NCBI GenBank assembly: GCA_030789695.1
Contig: CM061141.1
Location: 172,126,807 to 172,190,806, forward strand
From: Scilla litardierei
Taxonomy: Eukaryota; Streptophyta; Magnoliopsida; Asparagales; Asparagaceae
Length of the DNA stretch: 64,000 nucleotides
Reading direction: 5' to 3'
Part shown: positions 35,222 through 48,153 of the stretch, piece by piece
Layout: each line of letters opens with the position of its first letter
How positions within the stretch are numbered: the first letter of the stretch is position 1
The notes under the pieces: generated by a model
Seen by the model: only the letters and a program-made list of their open reading frames with translations
Database searches by the model: none
Told to the model about the DNA's origin: nothing
Made by a program: the position numbers and the translations under genes

Positions 35222-36037
35222 CTAAGAAAGCAAGTCTACCCTCGTTCTAGAGCTAAAGTGAGAAAGATTGTTGAATAAGTCATCGAAGACGGCTTTTAAA
35301 TAATAAAGGTTATAGAGTCATTTTTAAGTCATTCCCAGGTAAGAAAGTCTGACAGCCAAAGGGAAAGGACTTGATAAAGAAAGTCCCATCTAGTGCTAAA
35401 TCTCTCGTAAGCAGGGTTTTAGATTCCGCCAGCACCACGGGATAGAGAATTTCATAAAAATATTCCGGTGCGGGTAAGCTATTCTCTCGTTCTAGCATAA
35501 GTTAGTACCCCGCTGTCAAGTAAGGAAGTTCAAAGCAAGGTTAGATGAGAAGTAATTCCCTAGGGATATAATTTCATATAGTAAGTAAGCCAACCTCCTA
35601 ATCCCTAAATCTAGTGCTAGAAAAAAGGTAGGGTTGGCAAAGTGAACTTCCTTATGGATTAGCTTGTTAAAGAGTGGATTAGAGGTTTTAGCGTGGAAAT
35701 ACTTATAATAGAATGAGCACGAGGGTTACTTACTAAACTGGGATTGGTGGGTTTGTCAGCACGGACTGAGCACGCTTATTCATTGGCGGATTCTATCACC
35801 TTCTGCTAGCTCTTTATCATCTTGAACTTCCGGACTCGCACCTGGATTAGCTTAATAGAACCAGTAGGAGGGTTAAGGAGAGGGAATTACTTACTTTAGA
35901 AAGAGTGGACTTCCTTACTCTATAAATATCTATCAAAGGGAGATGAAAAAGTAATAGCACCTTGAGCCCTGGGTTAGCTGGTTTGCTTACTCCAACAAGG
36001 TTGGCCGACTCTAGGGATTATTCCTACTCGTACTCCG
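35222..36037. other. Possible organellar (mitochondrial) DNA insertion
   Basis: An 816-bp block with base composition and style unlike its surroundings: GC near 40% and many purine-rich phrases such as AAGAAAGCAAGTC and GAAAGAGTGGACTTCC. There are no LTRs, inverted ends, polyA or target duplication. It sits precisely between CGATTCC and ACGGAC of one satellite monomer, with only about two bases lost. This pattern fits end-joining capture of a DNA fragment. Plant mitochondrial intergenic DNA often reads like this, so a NUMT is my best guess, without proof. No ORF longer than 62 codons is present. Confidence 0.35.
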
Positions 36038-37448
36038 ACGGACATTTTTGCGTATTTTTTGAGCTCGGTGCTGTTTTCTACATTTTATGGTAGATATTGA
36101 ACTTTTTATTAAATAGTATGATTTTTATAGCCTTCATTTGTCTTCACTTATTTTTTCAATTAAAGATGTCGATCTTCCGGTTCGAACAGACATTTTTGCA
36201 GATTTTAGCTTGAGACTATTTTTCTAAATTTTCTGGAAGATAAATATCGTTGTATGCAATGATATGATTTTTTGGCCTAATTTTGTCTTCTCTTTTTTTA
36301 CTTTGAAGATGGTGATCTCCTTGTTCCAATGGACATTTGTGCGGATTTATTTTGAGCTAGGGATATTTTCTATATTTTTTGTATAATATGAATCTTTATA
36401 TTAAATGATATGATTTTAATAAACTAATTTTGGCATCTCTTATTTTTCAGTTGAAGATGGCAATCTCCAGGTTTCTAGTGACATTTTTGCGAAATTTTTC
36501 TGAGCTCAGAACTATTTTTCTACATTTTTGAGAAGTTATGGATCTTTTTATTAAATGATATGATATCTGTCCTAATTTTGTCTTCTCTTATTTTTAAGAT
36601 TAAGTTGGCGATCTCTCGGTTCCATCAAACATTTTTGCGGCTTTTTCTTAGCTCCTGACTATTTTCTAAATTTTCTGTAAGATATGTATCTTTAAATTAA
36701 AAGATAGGATTTTTCTAGCCTATATTTGTCTTCTCTTATTTTTCAGTTGAAGATGGTTATCTCCCGGTTCAAACAGACATTTTTGCAGATTTTACTTAGT
36801 TCAGAGCTATTTTTTGTATTTTCTAGAAGATATGCATCTTTTAGTTAAATGATATGATTTTTTGCCTAATTTTTCCTTCTCTTATTTTTCAATTAAAGAT
36901 AGCGATCTCTCTGTTCCAACAGATATTTTCTCAGATTCTTCTGAGCTCGGGGCTATTTTCTGCATTTTCTGGAAGATATGGATCATTTTATTAAATGATA
37001 TCATTTTGGCTTAATTTTATCTTCTCTTATTGTTTAATGGCGATCAACCTGTTCCAATGGGTATTTTTGGGGATTTTTCTGTGTGTCGGGATATTTTCTA
37101 TATTTTATTGAAGATATGAATCTTTTTTTAAATGATATGATTTTTAGCCTACTTTTATCTTCTCTTATTTTTCAGTTGAAGATGGCGATCTGCGGTTCCA
37201 ACTAACATTTTTGCGGATTTTTCTAAGCTCGGGACAATTTTTCTACATTTTCGTGAAGTTTAGATCTTTTTATTAAATGATAAGATTTTTGGCATAAATT
37301 TGTCTTCTCCTATTTTTTAAGTTGAAGGTGGCCATCTCCTAGTTCCTTTGGATATTTTTGCAGATTATCCTGACCTTGGGGCTATTTTTGAAATTTTCTT
37401 GAAAATATGGATATTTTATTAAATGATATGATTTTTGGCCTAATTTTT
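36038..37448 (+). repeat. 148-bp satellite array, block 6
   Basis: About 9.5 monomers of mixed type. One monomer near 37030 has lost the TTTTTAGTTGAAG segment, so TTGTTTAATGGCGATC abuts directly. Confidence 0.93.
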
Positions 37449-37677
37449 GGGCTCACCACGGCTTGCTCCTGCGTGTAATGTCACTTAATTCTTCTCAAGT
37501 CATAATATCAAAAATTACTATTTAAACCCAATTAATTCTTTTGAGTTTTACAAATGTGGAAGGAAGCCTCATGCTATCGTGTACCAGACAAAATTTAGAT
37601 TCAATGAACACATAAACTGCAACATACGCTTAAACATACATACGCATATGCACATCCTTAATACCTCAGACGTATAC
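37449..37677. other. Unidentified 230-bp insertion
   Basis: Not satellite. It begins GGGCTCACCACGGCTTGCTC and contains a run of ACATACGCTTAAACATACAT-like sequence. There is no ORF, no clear terminal repeat and no obvious target duplication. It may be a transposon or LTR fragment. I cannot assign it. Confidence 0.4.
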
Positions 37678-40600
37678 ATATTTTCAAGGAGAAAATATGG
37701 ACATCTTTTTATTAATTGATATGAATTTTATAGTGTAAATTTGTCTTCTCTTATTTTCCAGTTGAAGATAGCGATCTTTTTATTAAATGAAATGATTTTT
37801 TTGCCTAATTTTGTTTTCTCTTATATTCCAGTTGAAGATGTCGATCTCCCAGTTCTAACAAAAATTGTTGAGAATTTTTCTGAGCTCCGGGATATTTTCC
37901 ACTTTTTTGGAAAATAAGTATCATTTTATTAAATGATATGATATTCTGGCCTAATTTTGTCTTCTCTTATATTTCGGTTGAAGATGGCGATCTCACGGTT
38001 CAAACGGACATTTTTGCGGTTTTTCCTGAGCTCTCAGCTATTTTCCACTTTTTGGAAGATATGTATCATTTTATTAAATGATATGATATTTTGGCCTAAT
38101 TTTGTCTTCTCTTATGTTTCGGTTGAAGATGGCGATCTCTCGTTTCCAATGGACATTTTTGCGGATTTTTCTAAGCTCGGTGCTATTTTGTACACTTTCT
38201 GAAAGATAAGAATCTTTATATAAAATGATTTGATTTTTATATCCTAATTTTCTCTTCTCTTAGTTTTCAGTTGAAGATGGCGATCTCCCAGTTCCAACAG
38301 ACATTTTTGTGGATTTTTCTGAGCTCCAGGCTGTTTTCTACATTTTATTAAAGATATGGATCTCTTTATTAAATGGCAAGATTTTTGTAGCCTAATTTTA
38401 TCCTCTCATGTTTTTCATGTTAATTTGGCGATCTCCCGGTTCCAACGGACATGTTTGCGGATTTTTCCTTCGCGTTGGGCTTTTTTCTACATTTTCATGA
38501 AGATGTGAATCTTTTTATTAAATGAAATGATTTTTGGCCTAATTTTGTCTTCTCTCTTTTTTCAGTTGAATATTGAGAACTCCCTATTCCAACGGACATT
38601 TGAGCGATTTTTTCGAGCTCGGTGCTATTTTCTACATTTATGGCAGATTTGTATCTTTTTATTAACAGATATGATTTTTGGCCTAATTTTGTCTACTTTT
38701 ATTTTTCTGTTGAAGATGGCGATCTCCCAGTTCCAACGGACATTTTTTCCGGATTTTACAGAGCTCCGAGCTATTGTCTACATTTTTTGTTGGTATGATT
38801 TTTTATATTAAATGATATAATTTTTATAACCTAATTTTGTCTTCTCTTTTTATTCAGTTGAAGATGGCGATCTCCCAGTTCCAACGGACATTTTTGTCGA
38901 TTTTTCTAAGCTCGGGGCTATTTTTCTACATTTTTGGGAAGTTATGGATCTTTTTATTAAATGATATGATTTTTGACCTAATTTTTCCTTCTCTTATTTT
39001 TTCAGTTGAAGATTGCGATCTTTCGGTTCCAACGGACATTTTTGCTGAATTTTCTAAGCTCCGAGCTATTTTCCACTTTTTAGAAAATATGTTTCATTTT
39101 ATTAATGATATGATATTTTGGCCTAATTTTGCCTTCTCTTATTTTTCAGTTGAAGATGATGATCTCCCAGTTCTAACAGACATTTTTGCGGATTTTTGAG
39201 CTCGAGGCTATTTTGTACACTTTCTGGAGGATAAGAACCTTTATATTAAATAATATGATTTTTATATCCTAATTTTTTCTTCTCTTATTTTTCAGTTGAA
39301 GATGGCGATCTCCAAGTTCCAACAGACATTATTGCGGATTTTTTTGAGCTCAGTGATATTTTCTACATTTTATTGAAGATATGGATCTCTTTATTAAATG
39401 ACAAGATTTTTGAAGAGTAAATTTGTCTTCTCATATTTTTATTTGAATATGACGATCTCCTTGTTCCAACGGACATTTTTGTAGATTTTTATTAGCGTTC
39501 GGCTTTTTTCTACATTTTCTCGAAGATATGAGTCTTTTTATTAAATGATATGATTTTTTGGCTTAATTTGGCTTCTCTTTTTTCCGTTGAATATTGCAAA
39601 CTCCCGGTTCTAACGGACATTTGTGCTGATTTTTCTGAGCTCGGTTCTATTTTCTACATTTATGGCAGATATGCATCTTTTATTAAATGATATGATTTTT
39701 GGCCTAATTTTGTCTTATTTTATTTTTTCAGTTGAAGATGGCGATCTCCCGGTTCCAACAGACATTTTTTTGGATTTTTTTGAGCTCTGATATATTTTCG
39801 ACATTTTCTATATGATTTGAATCTTTATATTAAATGATATGATTTTTATTACCTAATTTTGTCTTTTCTTATTATTTAGTGGAAGATGGCAATCTCTCGG
39901 TTCCAACGGATATTTTTGTCGATTTTTCTGAGCTCGGTGCTATTTTTCTACATTTTCGGGAAGTTATGGATCTTTTTATTATATGATATGATTTTTTGAC
40001 CTAATTTTTTGTTTTCTTATTTTTTTTCTGATGAATGTAGTGATCTCCCGGTTTCAACGAACATTTTTGCGGATTTTTCTGAGCTCCGGCCTATTTTCTA
40101 CATTTTCGAAAAGTTATGGATCTTTTATTAAATGATATAATTTTTATAGCCTAATGTTGTCTTCTCTTTTTTTCAGTTGAACATGGCGATCTCCTGATTC
40201 CAACGGATATTTTTGCGGCTTTTTATAAGCTCGATGCTATTTTCTACATTTTTAAATGGTATGATATAGTCTACGTTCTTCTTCTCTTATTTTTTTCAGT
40301 TGAATATGGCGATCTCTCGGCTCCAATGGAAATTTTTGCAGATTTTTCTTAGCTTGAGTCTATTGTTCTACATTTTCTAAAAAATATGGATCTTTTTATG
40401 AAATGATATGATTTTGACCAAATTTTGTCTTCTCTATTTTTCAGAAGAAGATGACGATATCTCGGTTCCAACGAACATTTATGCGGATTTTTTGAGCTCC
40501 GAAATATTTTCTACATTTTCTGTAAGATATGAATTTTTATATTAAATGATAGGATTTTTATAGCCTTATTTCGTCTACTCTATTTTTCAGTTGTAGATAG

Positions 40601-41836
40601 CGATCTCCCGGTTCTAACGGAAATTTTTACATATTTTTTTAAGTTTGGTGCTATTTTCTACATTTTTGGAAGATATGAAATTTGTATTAAATGATATGAT
40701 TTTTATATCATATGTTTTTCTTCTCTTATTTTTTTCAGTTGATTATTGTGATCTACCGGTTCCAGCGGACATTTTTACTGATTTTGTTAGCTTATGGTTA
40801 TTTTTCTATTAGCTTATGGATATTTTTCTACATTTTATGGAAGATAAGGATCATTTTATTAAATGATATGATTTTTGGTCCTAACGTTGTCTTTTCTTTT
40901 TTTTAGGTGCAGATGGTGTTCTCACGGTCCCAACGACGATTTTTGCAGATTTTTTTGACCTAGAGGCTATTTTCTACATTTTATGTAAGATATGGATCTT
41001 TTTATTAAATGATATGATTTTGGGCCTAATTATGTATTCTCTTATTTTTCAGATGAAGATGGCGATCTTTTGGTTCCATTGGACATTTACGCAGATTTTT
41101 CTGAGCTACAGGCTATTTTCTAAATTTTCTGTAAGCTATGAATATTTAGATTAAATGATATGATTTTATGACCTAATTTTGTCTTCTCTGATTTTTCAAT
41201 TAAAAATGTCGATCTCCCAGTTCCAACAGGCATTTTTGCAGATTTTTTAAACACTAAACTACGTTCTAAAGTTCATTGAAGATATGGATCGTTTTATTAA
41301 ATGATATGATTTTTATAGACGAAGTTTGTCTTCCCTTATTTTTTTCCCTTGAATATAACGATCTACCGGTTCCAATGGAAATTTTTGCAGAATTTTCTGA
41401 GCTCCATGATATTTTCTACATTTTCTTTAAGATATGGATCTTTGTATCTAATGATATGATTTTTATGGCCTAATTTAGTCTTTCCTTATTTTTCAGATGA
41501 AGATGGCGATCTCCCAGTTCCAACGAACATTTATGTGGATTTTTCTGAGCTTTAGGCTATTTCTACATTTTCTGTAAGATATGGAACTATATATTAAATG
41601 ATATGATATTTATGACCTAATTTTGTCTTCTCTTATTTTTTCAGTTGAAGATGGCGATCTCTCGTTTCCAACGGAAATTTTTGCGTATTTTTCTGAGCTT
41701 GAGCAATTTTCTAGATTTTCTAGAATATAATGATCTTTATATTTTTGATATGATTTTTGTTGTCTAATTTTGTCTTTTCTTAATTTCCAGTTGATGATGG
41801 TAATCTTTTTATTAAATGATATGATTTTTGGCCTTA
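37678..41836 (+). repeat. 148-bp satellite array, block 7
   Basis: About 28 monomers. It starts with a shortened monomer (about 37770). It then carries the clearest higher-order order in the window: CTCTTTATTAAATG-type monomers at 38358 and 39383, with six other typed monomers between them. A shortened monomer (about 41795) lies right at the assembly gap. Confidence 0.95.
38358..40100 (+). repeat. Seven-monomer higher-order repeat, first tandem pair
   Basis: Typed monomers follow a fixed order. Type 1 has GGATCTCTTTATTAAATGGC (38358); type 2 has TTGAATATTG after a CTTCTCTCTTTTTT run; type 3 has TTTATGGCAGAT; type 4 has TTTTTATAACC; type 5 has GGGAAGTTATGGATC and TTTTTGACC; type 6 has TTTCATTTTATTAATG and GATATTTTGGCC; type 7 has GGATAAGAACC and TTTTTATATCC. 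The order then restarts with type 1 at 39383. The period is 1025 bp, or 7 units of about 146 bp. The second copy keeps types 1-5 and then drifts near 40100. Confidence 0.85.
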
Positions 41837-42336
41837 NNNNNNNNNNNNNNNNNNNNNNNNNNNNNNNNNNNNNNNNNNNNNNNNNNNNNNNNNNNNNNNN
41901 NNNNNNNNNNNNNNNNNNNNNNNNNNNNNNNNNNNNNNNNNNNNNNNNNNNNNNNNNNNNNNNNNNNNNNNNNNNNNNNNNNNNNNNNNNNNNNNNNNNN
42001 NNNNNNNNNNNNNNNNNNNNNNNNNNNNNNNNNNNNNNNNNNNNNNNNNNNNNNNNNNNNNNNNNNNNNNNNNNNNNNNNNNNNNNNNNNNNNNNNNNNN
42101 NNNNNNNNNNNNNNNNNNNNNNNNNNNNNNNNNNNNNNNNNNNNNNNNNNNNNNNNNNNNNNNNNNNNNNNNNNNNNNNNNNNNNNNNNNNNNNNNNNNN
42201 NNNNNNNNNNNNNNNNNNNNNNNNNNNNNNNNNNNNNNNNNNNNNNNNNNNNNNNNNNNNNNNNNNNNNNNNNNNNNNNNNNNNNNNNNNNNNNNNNNNN
42301 NNNNNNNNNNNNNNNNNNNNNNNNNNNNNNNNNNNN
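41837..42336. other. Assembly gap (500 N)
   Basis: Exactly 500 undetermined bases, a round number that suggests a fixed-size scaffold gap rather than a measured distance. Satellite lies on both sides, so the true length of missing array is unknown. Open frames across it have no meaning. Confidence 0.98.
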
Positions 42337-42458
42337 TTTATATCCTAATTTTTCTTCTCTTATTTTTTTAGTTGAAGATGGCGATCTCTCAATTCCAACG
42401 GACATTTTTGTGTATTTTTCTGAGCTCCAGGCTATTTTCAACATTTTATTAAAGGTAC

Positions 42459-44150
42459 AGATCTCTTTATTAAATAACAAGATTTTTGTGGCCTAATTTT
42501 GTCTTCTCATATTTTTCAGTTGAATATGTCGATTTCTCGGTTCCAACGGACATTTTTCCGGATTTTTCTTAACTTTGGGGGATTTCTACATTTTCTTGAT
42601 ATAATTTTTATTAAATGAAATGATTTTTGGCCTAATTTTGTCTTTTATTTTTTTCAGTTGAATATTGCGATCTCCTGGTTCCAACAGACATTTGTGCGAA
42701 TTTTTCTAAGCTCGGTGCTATTTTCTACATTTATAGCAAATATGTATCTTTTATTAAATGATATGATTTTTGGCCTAATTTTATCTTCTTTTATTTTCTG
42801 TTGAAGATGGAGATCACCTGGTTCCAACAGACATTTTTTCGGATTTTCTGAGCTCCGAGCTATTTTCTACATTTTTGTGTGATATGAATTTTTATATTAA
42901 ATGATATGATTTTTATAACTTAATTTGGTCTTCTCTTATTATTTAGTTGAAGATGGCGATCTACCAGTTTGCACGTACATTTTTGTCTATTTTTCTGAGC
43001 TCGGGGCTATTTTTCTTCATTTTCGGGAAGTTATGGATCTTTTATTAAATGAAATGATTTTTAACTTAATTTTTTCTTCTCTTATTTTTCTCTGTTGACG
43101 ATGACGATCTCCTAGTTCCAACTGACATTTTTGAGGAATTTTCTTAGCTCTGGGCTATTTTCCACTTCTTTCGAAGATATGTATCATTTTATTAAATGAT
43201 ATGATATTTTGGCCTAATTTTGTATTCTCTTATTTTTTAAGTTGAAGATGGCGATCTCCCGGTTCCAACTGATATTTTTGCAGATTTTTCTGAGCTAGTG
43301 GCTATTTTGTACACTTTCTGGAAGATAAGAATCTTTATATTAATTGATATGATTTTTATATCCTAATTTTCTTCTCTTATTTGTCTGTTGAAGATGGCGA
43401 TCTCCCGGTTCCAACAAACATTTTTGATGATTTTTCTGAGCTCCAGACTATTTTCTACATTTTATTAAAGATATGGATCTCTTTATTAAAGGACAAGATT
43501 TTGTAGACTAATTTGTCTTCTCAATTTTTTTCAGTTGAATATGGCGATCTTCCTGTTCCAACGGACATTTTTGCAGATTTTTCTTAGCTTTGGGCTTTTG
43601 TTCTCTGTTGTCTGGAAGAAAAGAGTCTTTTTATGAAATGATATGATTTTTTGGCCAAATTTTGATTTCTCTTTTTTAGTTGAATATTGCGATCCGCCGG
43701 TTCCAATGGACATTTGTGCGGATTTTTCTGAGCTCAGTGCTATTTTCTACATTTTATGGCAGATATGTATCTTTTCATTAATGCTACGGTTTTTTGGCCT
43801 ATTTTGTCTTCTTTTATTTTTCGGTTGAAGATGCCGATCTAATGGTTCCAACAGGCATTTTCTCGGATTTTTCTGAGCACCAATCTATTTTCTATATTTT
43901 CAAAATTTATGGATCTTATTATTAAATGATATGATTTTATAATCTAATTTTGTCTTTTCTTATTACTTAGTGGAAGATGGCAATCTCCCGGTTCCGGTGG
44001 ACATTTTTGTCGATTTTTCTGAGGTTGGGCTATTTTCTACATTTTCGAAAAGTTAATGATATTTTTATTAAATGATATGATTTTTTGACCTAATTTTTTC
44101 TTCTCTTATTTTTTCAGATAAAGATGGCGATCTCCCGGGTTTAACGAATA
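42459..44150 (+). repeat. Seven-monomer higher-order repeat, second tandem pair
   Basis: The order 1-2-3-4-5-6-7 seen at 38.36 kb recurs. Type 1 monomers lie at 42459 and 43475 (period 1016 bp), type 2 monomers with TTGAATATTGCGATC at about 42660 and 43680, and type 6 (ATCATTTTATTAAATG) at about 43187. A lone type 1 also lies at 48726 and another at 21323, each with the same neighbours (6 and 7 before, 2 and 3 after). Confidence 0.85.
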
Positions 44151-47100
44151 TTGATTGTTTTGAGCTCCGGGCTATTTTCTAAATTTTCGAAAAGTTAGTA
44201 TCTTTTTATTAAATGATATGATTTTTTATGGCTAATGTTGTCTTCTCTTATTTTTAAGTTGAAGTTGTCGTTCTTCCGGTTCCAAGTGCCATTTTGCGTA
44301 TTTTTTTAATGCTCGGTGCTATTTTCTATATTTTATGGAAGATACCGAACTTTTTATTAAATAATACGATTTTCATAGCCTACGTTTGTTTTCTCTTATT
44401 ATTTCAGTTGAAGATGGCGATCTCCAGGTTTCAACTGATATTTTCGCGGATTTTTCTACATTTTCTGGAAGTTATGTTTCTTTTTAAGAAATGATATGAT
44501 TTTTGGCCTAATATTGTCGTCTCTCTTTTTAATTTGAAGATGGTGATCTCCCGGTCCTAAAGGACATTTGTGCGGATTTTTTTGAGCTCCAAGATATTTT
44601 CTATATTTTTTGCATAATATGAATCTTTATATTAAATAATATGATTTTTATAACCTAATTTGTCATCTCTTATTTTTCAGATGAAGATGGCGATCTCTCG
44701 GTTCCCAGGGACAATTTTATAGATTTTTCTTAGCATGGGGTTATTTTTGTACATTTTCGAAAAGTTATGGATCTTTTTATTAAGTGATAAGTTATTGGCC
44801 TAATTTTGTCTTCTTTTATTTTTCAGTTGAAGATTGCGATCTCCCGTTTCTACGGACATTTTGCGTATTATTCTAAATACGTGACTATTTTCTAAATTTT
44901 CTAGAAGATAAGTATCTTTTTATTAAATGATAAGTTTTTTGGCCTAATTTTGTCTTTTTTATTTTTAGTTGAAGATGTCGATCTCCCTGTTCCAACAAAT
45001 ATTTTTGCGGATTTTTATATGGTCGGTGCTATTTTGTACATTTTTATAAATGTTTTGATTTTTATTGCCAATGTTTGTCTTCTCTTATTTTTTTTCAGTT
45101 GAAGATGGCGATCTCCTGGTTCCAATGGACATTTTTGTGGATTTTTCTTAGCTTGAGTATGGTGTTCTACATTTTCTGAAAGATATATATCTTTTTATGA
45201 AATGATATGATTTGTTGGCCTAATTTTATCTTCTCTATTTTTTCAGAAGAACACGACAATCTCCCGATTCAACTAACATTTTTCTAAACGCATGTTCCAA
45301 CTAACGGCAATCTCCTAATTTTATCTTTTCTATTCTGTAAGATATGAATCTTTTTTTAAATGATATGATTTTTATTAGCCTAATGTTGTCTACTTTTATT
45401 TTTCTGTAGTAGATGGAGATCTCCCGGTTCCAACGGAAATTTTTACAGATTTTTCAAAGTTTTGTGCTATTTTCTACATTTTATGGAATATATGAATTTT
45501 TATTAAATGATATGATTTTTTTATATCCTACGTTTTCTTCTCTTATGTTTCAGATGAATATTATGATCTATCGGTTCCTGCGGACATTTTTACTGAGTTT
45601 TGTTAGCTTGGGGCTATTTTTCTTCATTTTATGGAAGATATGGATCATTTTATTAAATGGTATGATTTTTTTGGCCTAATATTGTCCTCTCTTATTTTTT
45701 TAGTTGAAGATGGTGTTCTCACGGTTCCAACAGTGATTGTTGCGGATTTTTGTGACCTTAAGGCAATTTTCTACATTTTCTGGAAGATATGGATCTTTTT
45801 GTTAAATGATATGAATTTTAGGCCTGATTTATTCTTCTCTTATTTTGCAGATGAAGATGTGGATCTTCCTGTTCCAATGGACATTTTCGAGTATTTTTTC
45901 TGAGCTCCGGCCTATTTTCTAAATTTTTTTAAGATATGAATCATTAGATTAAATGATATGATTTTTATGGCCTAATTTTGTCTTCTCTGATTTTTAAGTT
46001 GAAGAATTCGATCTCCCGGTTCCATCGACCAATTTTGCGGATTTTTCTAAACATGGAACTATGTTCTATAGTTTATTGAAGATATGGATCTTTTTATTAA
46101 ATGATATGATTTTATAGACTAAGTTTGTCTACTCTTATTTTTTACTTGAATATCGCAATCTCCCAGTTCCAACGAAAATTTTGGCGGAATTTTTTGAGCT
46201 CCGTGCTATTTTCTATGTTTTCTATAATATATGGATCTTTGTATTAAATAATAAAAATTTTATGGCGTAATTTTGTCCTCTCCTATTTTTCAGAAGAAGA
46301 TGTCAATCTCCCAGTTCCAACAGACATTTATGCGAATTTTACTGAGCTGTAGGCTATTTTCTACATTTTTTTCTAAGATATGGATCTATATATTAAATGA
46401 TATGATTTTTATGGCTTAATTTTGACTTCTCTAATTTTTCAATTGAAGTTGGCCATCTCCCATTTCCAACGGATTTTTTTGCGCATTTTTCTGTGCTCGG
46501 GGGTATTTTCTATATCGACTGGAATATAAGGATCTTAATAGTTTTTTAATATGATTTTTGTTGCCTAATTTTGTCTTCTCTAATAATCTAGTTGATGGTG
46601 GTGATTTTTTTAATTAAATGATATTATTTTTGGCCTCATTTTGTCTTCTCTTATATTTCAGTTTAAGATGGCATTCTGTCGGTTCCAACAGACATTTTTG
46701 CAGATTTTTTTTGACGTAGAAGCTATTTTCCATATTTTCTAGAAAATATGGAATATTTTAATAAATTATATTATTTTTGGCCTAATTTTGTTTTCTCATA
46801 TTTTTCAGACGAAGATGACGATCTCCGGGTTCCAACTAACATTTTTGCAAATTTTCTAAGTTCGGAGCAATTTTGCAACATTTTTGGGAAGATAAATATA
46901 ATTTTATTAAATGATATGATCTTTTGGCCTAATTTTGTCTTCTCTTATTTTTCTGTTGAAGATGGCGTTCTCTCGGTTCCTACTGATATTTTTGTGAATT
47001 TTTTGACATAGAAGCTATTTTCAACATTTTCTGGAAGATATGGATTTTTATTATATAATTTGGATTTTAAGCTTAATTTTTCTTCTCTTATTTTTCAAAT

Positions 47101-47998
47101 TATGGTGGCGATCTCCCATTTCTAACAGACATTTTTGCGTTTTTTTCTTAGCTACTAGCTATTTTCTAAATTTTCTGTAAGATATGTATCTTTAAATTAA
47201 AAGATATGATTTTTTTCTAGCCTAATTTTGTCTTCTCTTATTTTTCAGTTGAAGATGGTGATCTCCCGGTTCAGACAGACATTTTGGCAGATTTTACTTA
47301 GCTCGGATCTATTTTCTATCGAAGATATGCATCTTTTAATTAAATGGTATAATTTTTTTTCCTAATTTTGTCTTCTCTTATTTTTCAATTGAAGATATTG
47401 ATATCTCTGTTCCAACGGATATTTTCGCGGATTTTTCTGAGCTTTGGGCTATTTTTGCATTTTCTGGAAGATATTGATCATTCTATTAAATGATATGATT
47501 TTTAAGCCGAATTTTGTCTTGTCTTACTTTTCAGATGAAGATGGCGATCTCCCAGTTCCAACGGATATTTTGCGGATTTTTTTAGCTCTGGGTTATTTTC
47601 TACATTTTCTGTAAGATATGGATATTTAGATTAAATGGTTTGATTTTTATAGGCAAATTTTGTCTTCTCTTATTTTTCAGTTGAAGACGACGATCTTCCG
47701 ACGAATATTTTTGCGATTTTTCTGAGCTCAGCGCTATTTTCTATATTTTCTTGAAGATAATGATCTTTATATTAATTGATATGATTATTATTGCCTGATT
47801 TTGTCTTCTCTTATTTTTCGGTTGATGATGGCGATCTTTTTATTAAATGATTTGATTTTTGGCCTTATTTTGTCTTCTCTTATATTTCAGTTGAAGTTGG
47901 CGTTCTCCTGGTTCCATCGGATATTTTTGCGGATTTTTCTGAAATTTGTACTCTTTTTCACATATTCTGGAAGATATGAATCGTTTTATTAAATGATA

Positions 47999-48153
47999 TC
48001 AGAGAAGACAAATATAGGCCAAAAATGTCCGTTGAAACTGGGATATCGCCATCTTCAACTGAAATAGAAGAGAAGACAAAATTCGGAACCAGAAAATCAC
48101 ATCTTCATCTATAAAAATGTCCATCGTAACCAGGATATCGCCATCTTTAGCTG
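47999..48153 (-). repeat. Inverted satellite module, copy 4
   Basis: Reverse-complement satellite: AGAGAAGACAAATATAGGCC, GGGATATCGCCATCTTCAAC, CACATCTTCATCTATAAAAA, then GGATATCGCCATCTTTAGC. It sits between shortened monomers at about 47825 and 48285, exactly as in the other three copies. It is followed by higher-order types 6-7-1-2-3-4. Confidence 0.88.

Noticed and set aside
38837..39199. Long open frames within the satellite (for example 120 codons here, 131 at 2504-2899) giving repeated LLNDMIF and VEDGDLPVPTDIF phrases
   Set aside because: They are translations of the tandem monomer. The unit length is not a multiple of three, so frames change from unit to unit, and starts and stops are scattered at random.
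41770..42496. ORFs of about 200 codons across the N gap
   Set aside because: Artefacts of undetermined bases.
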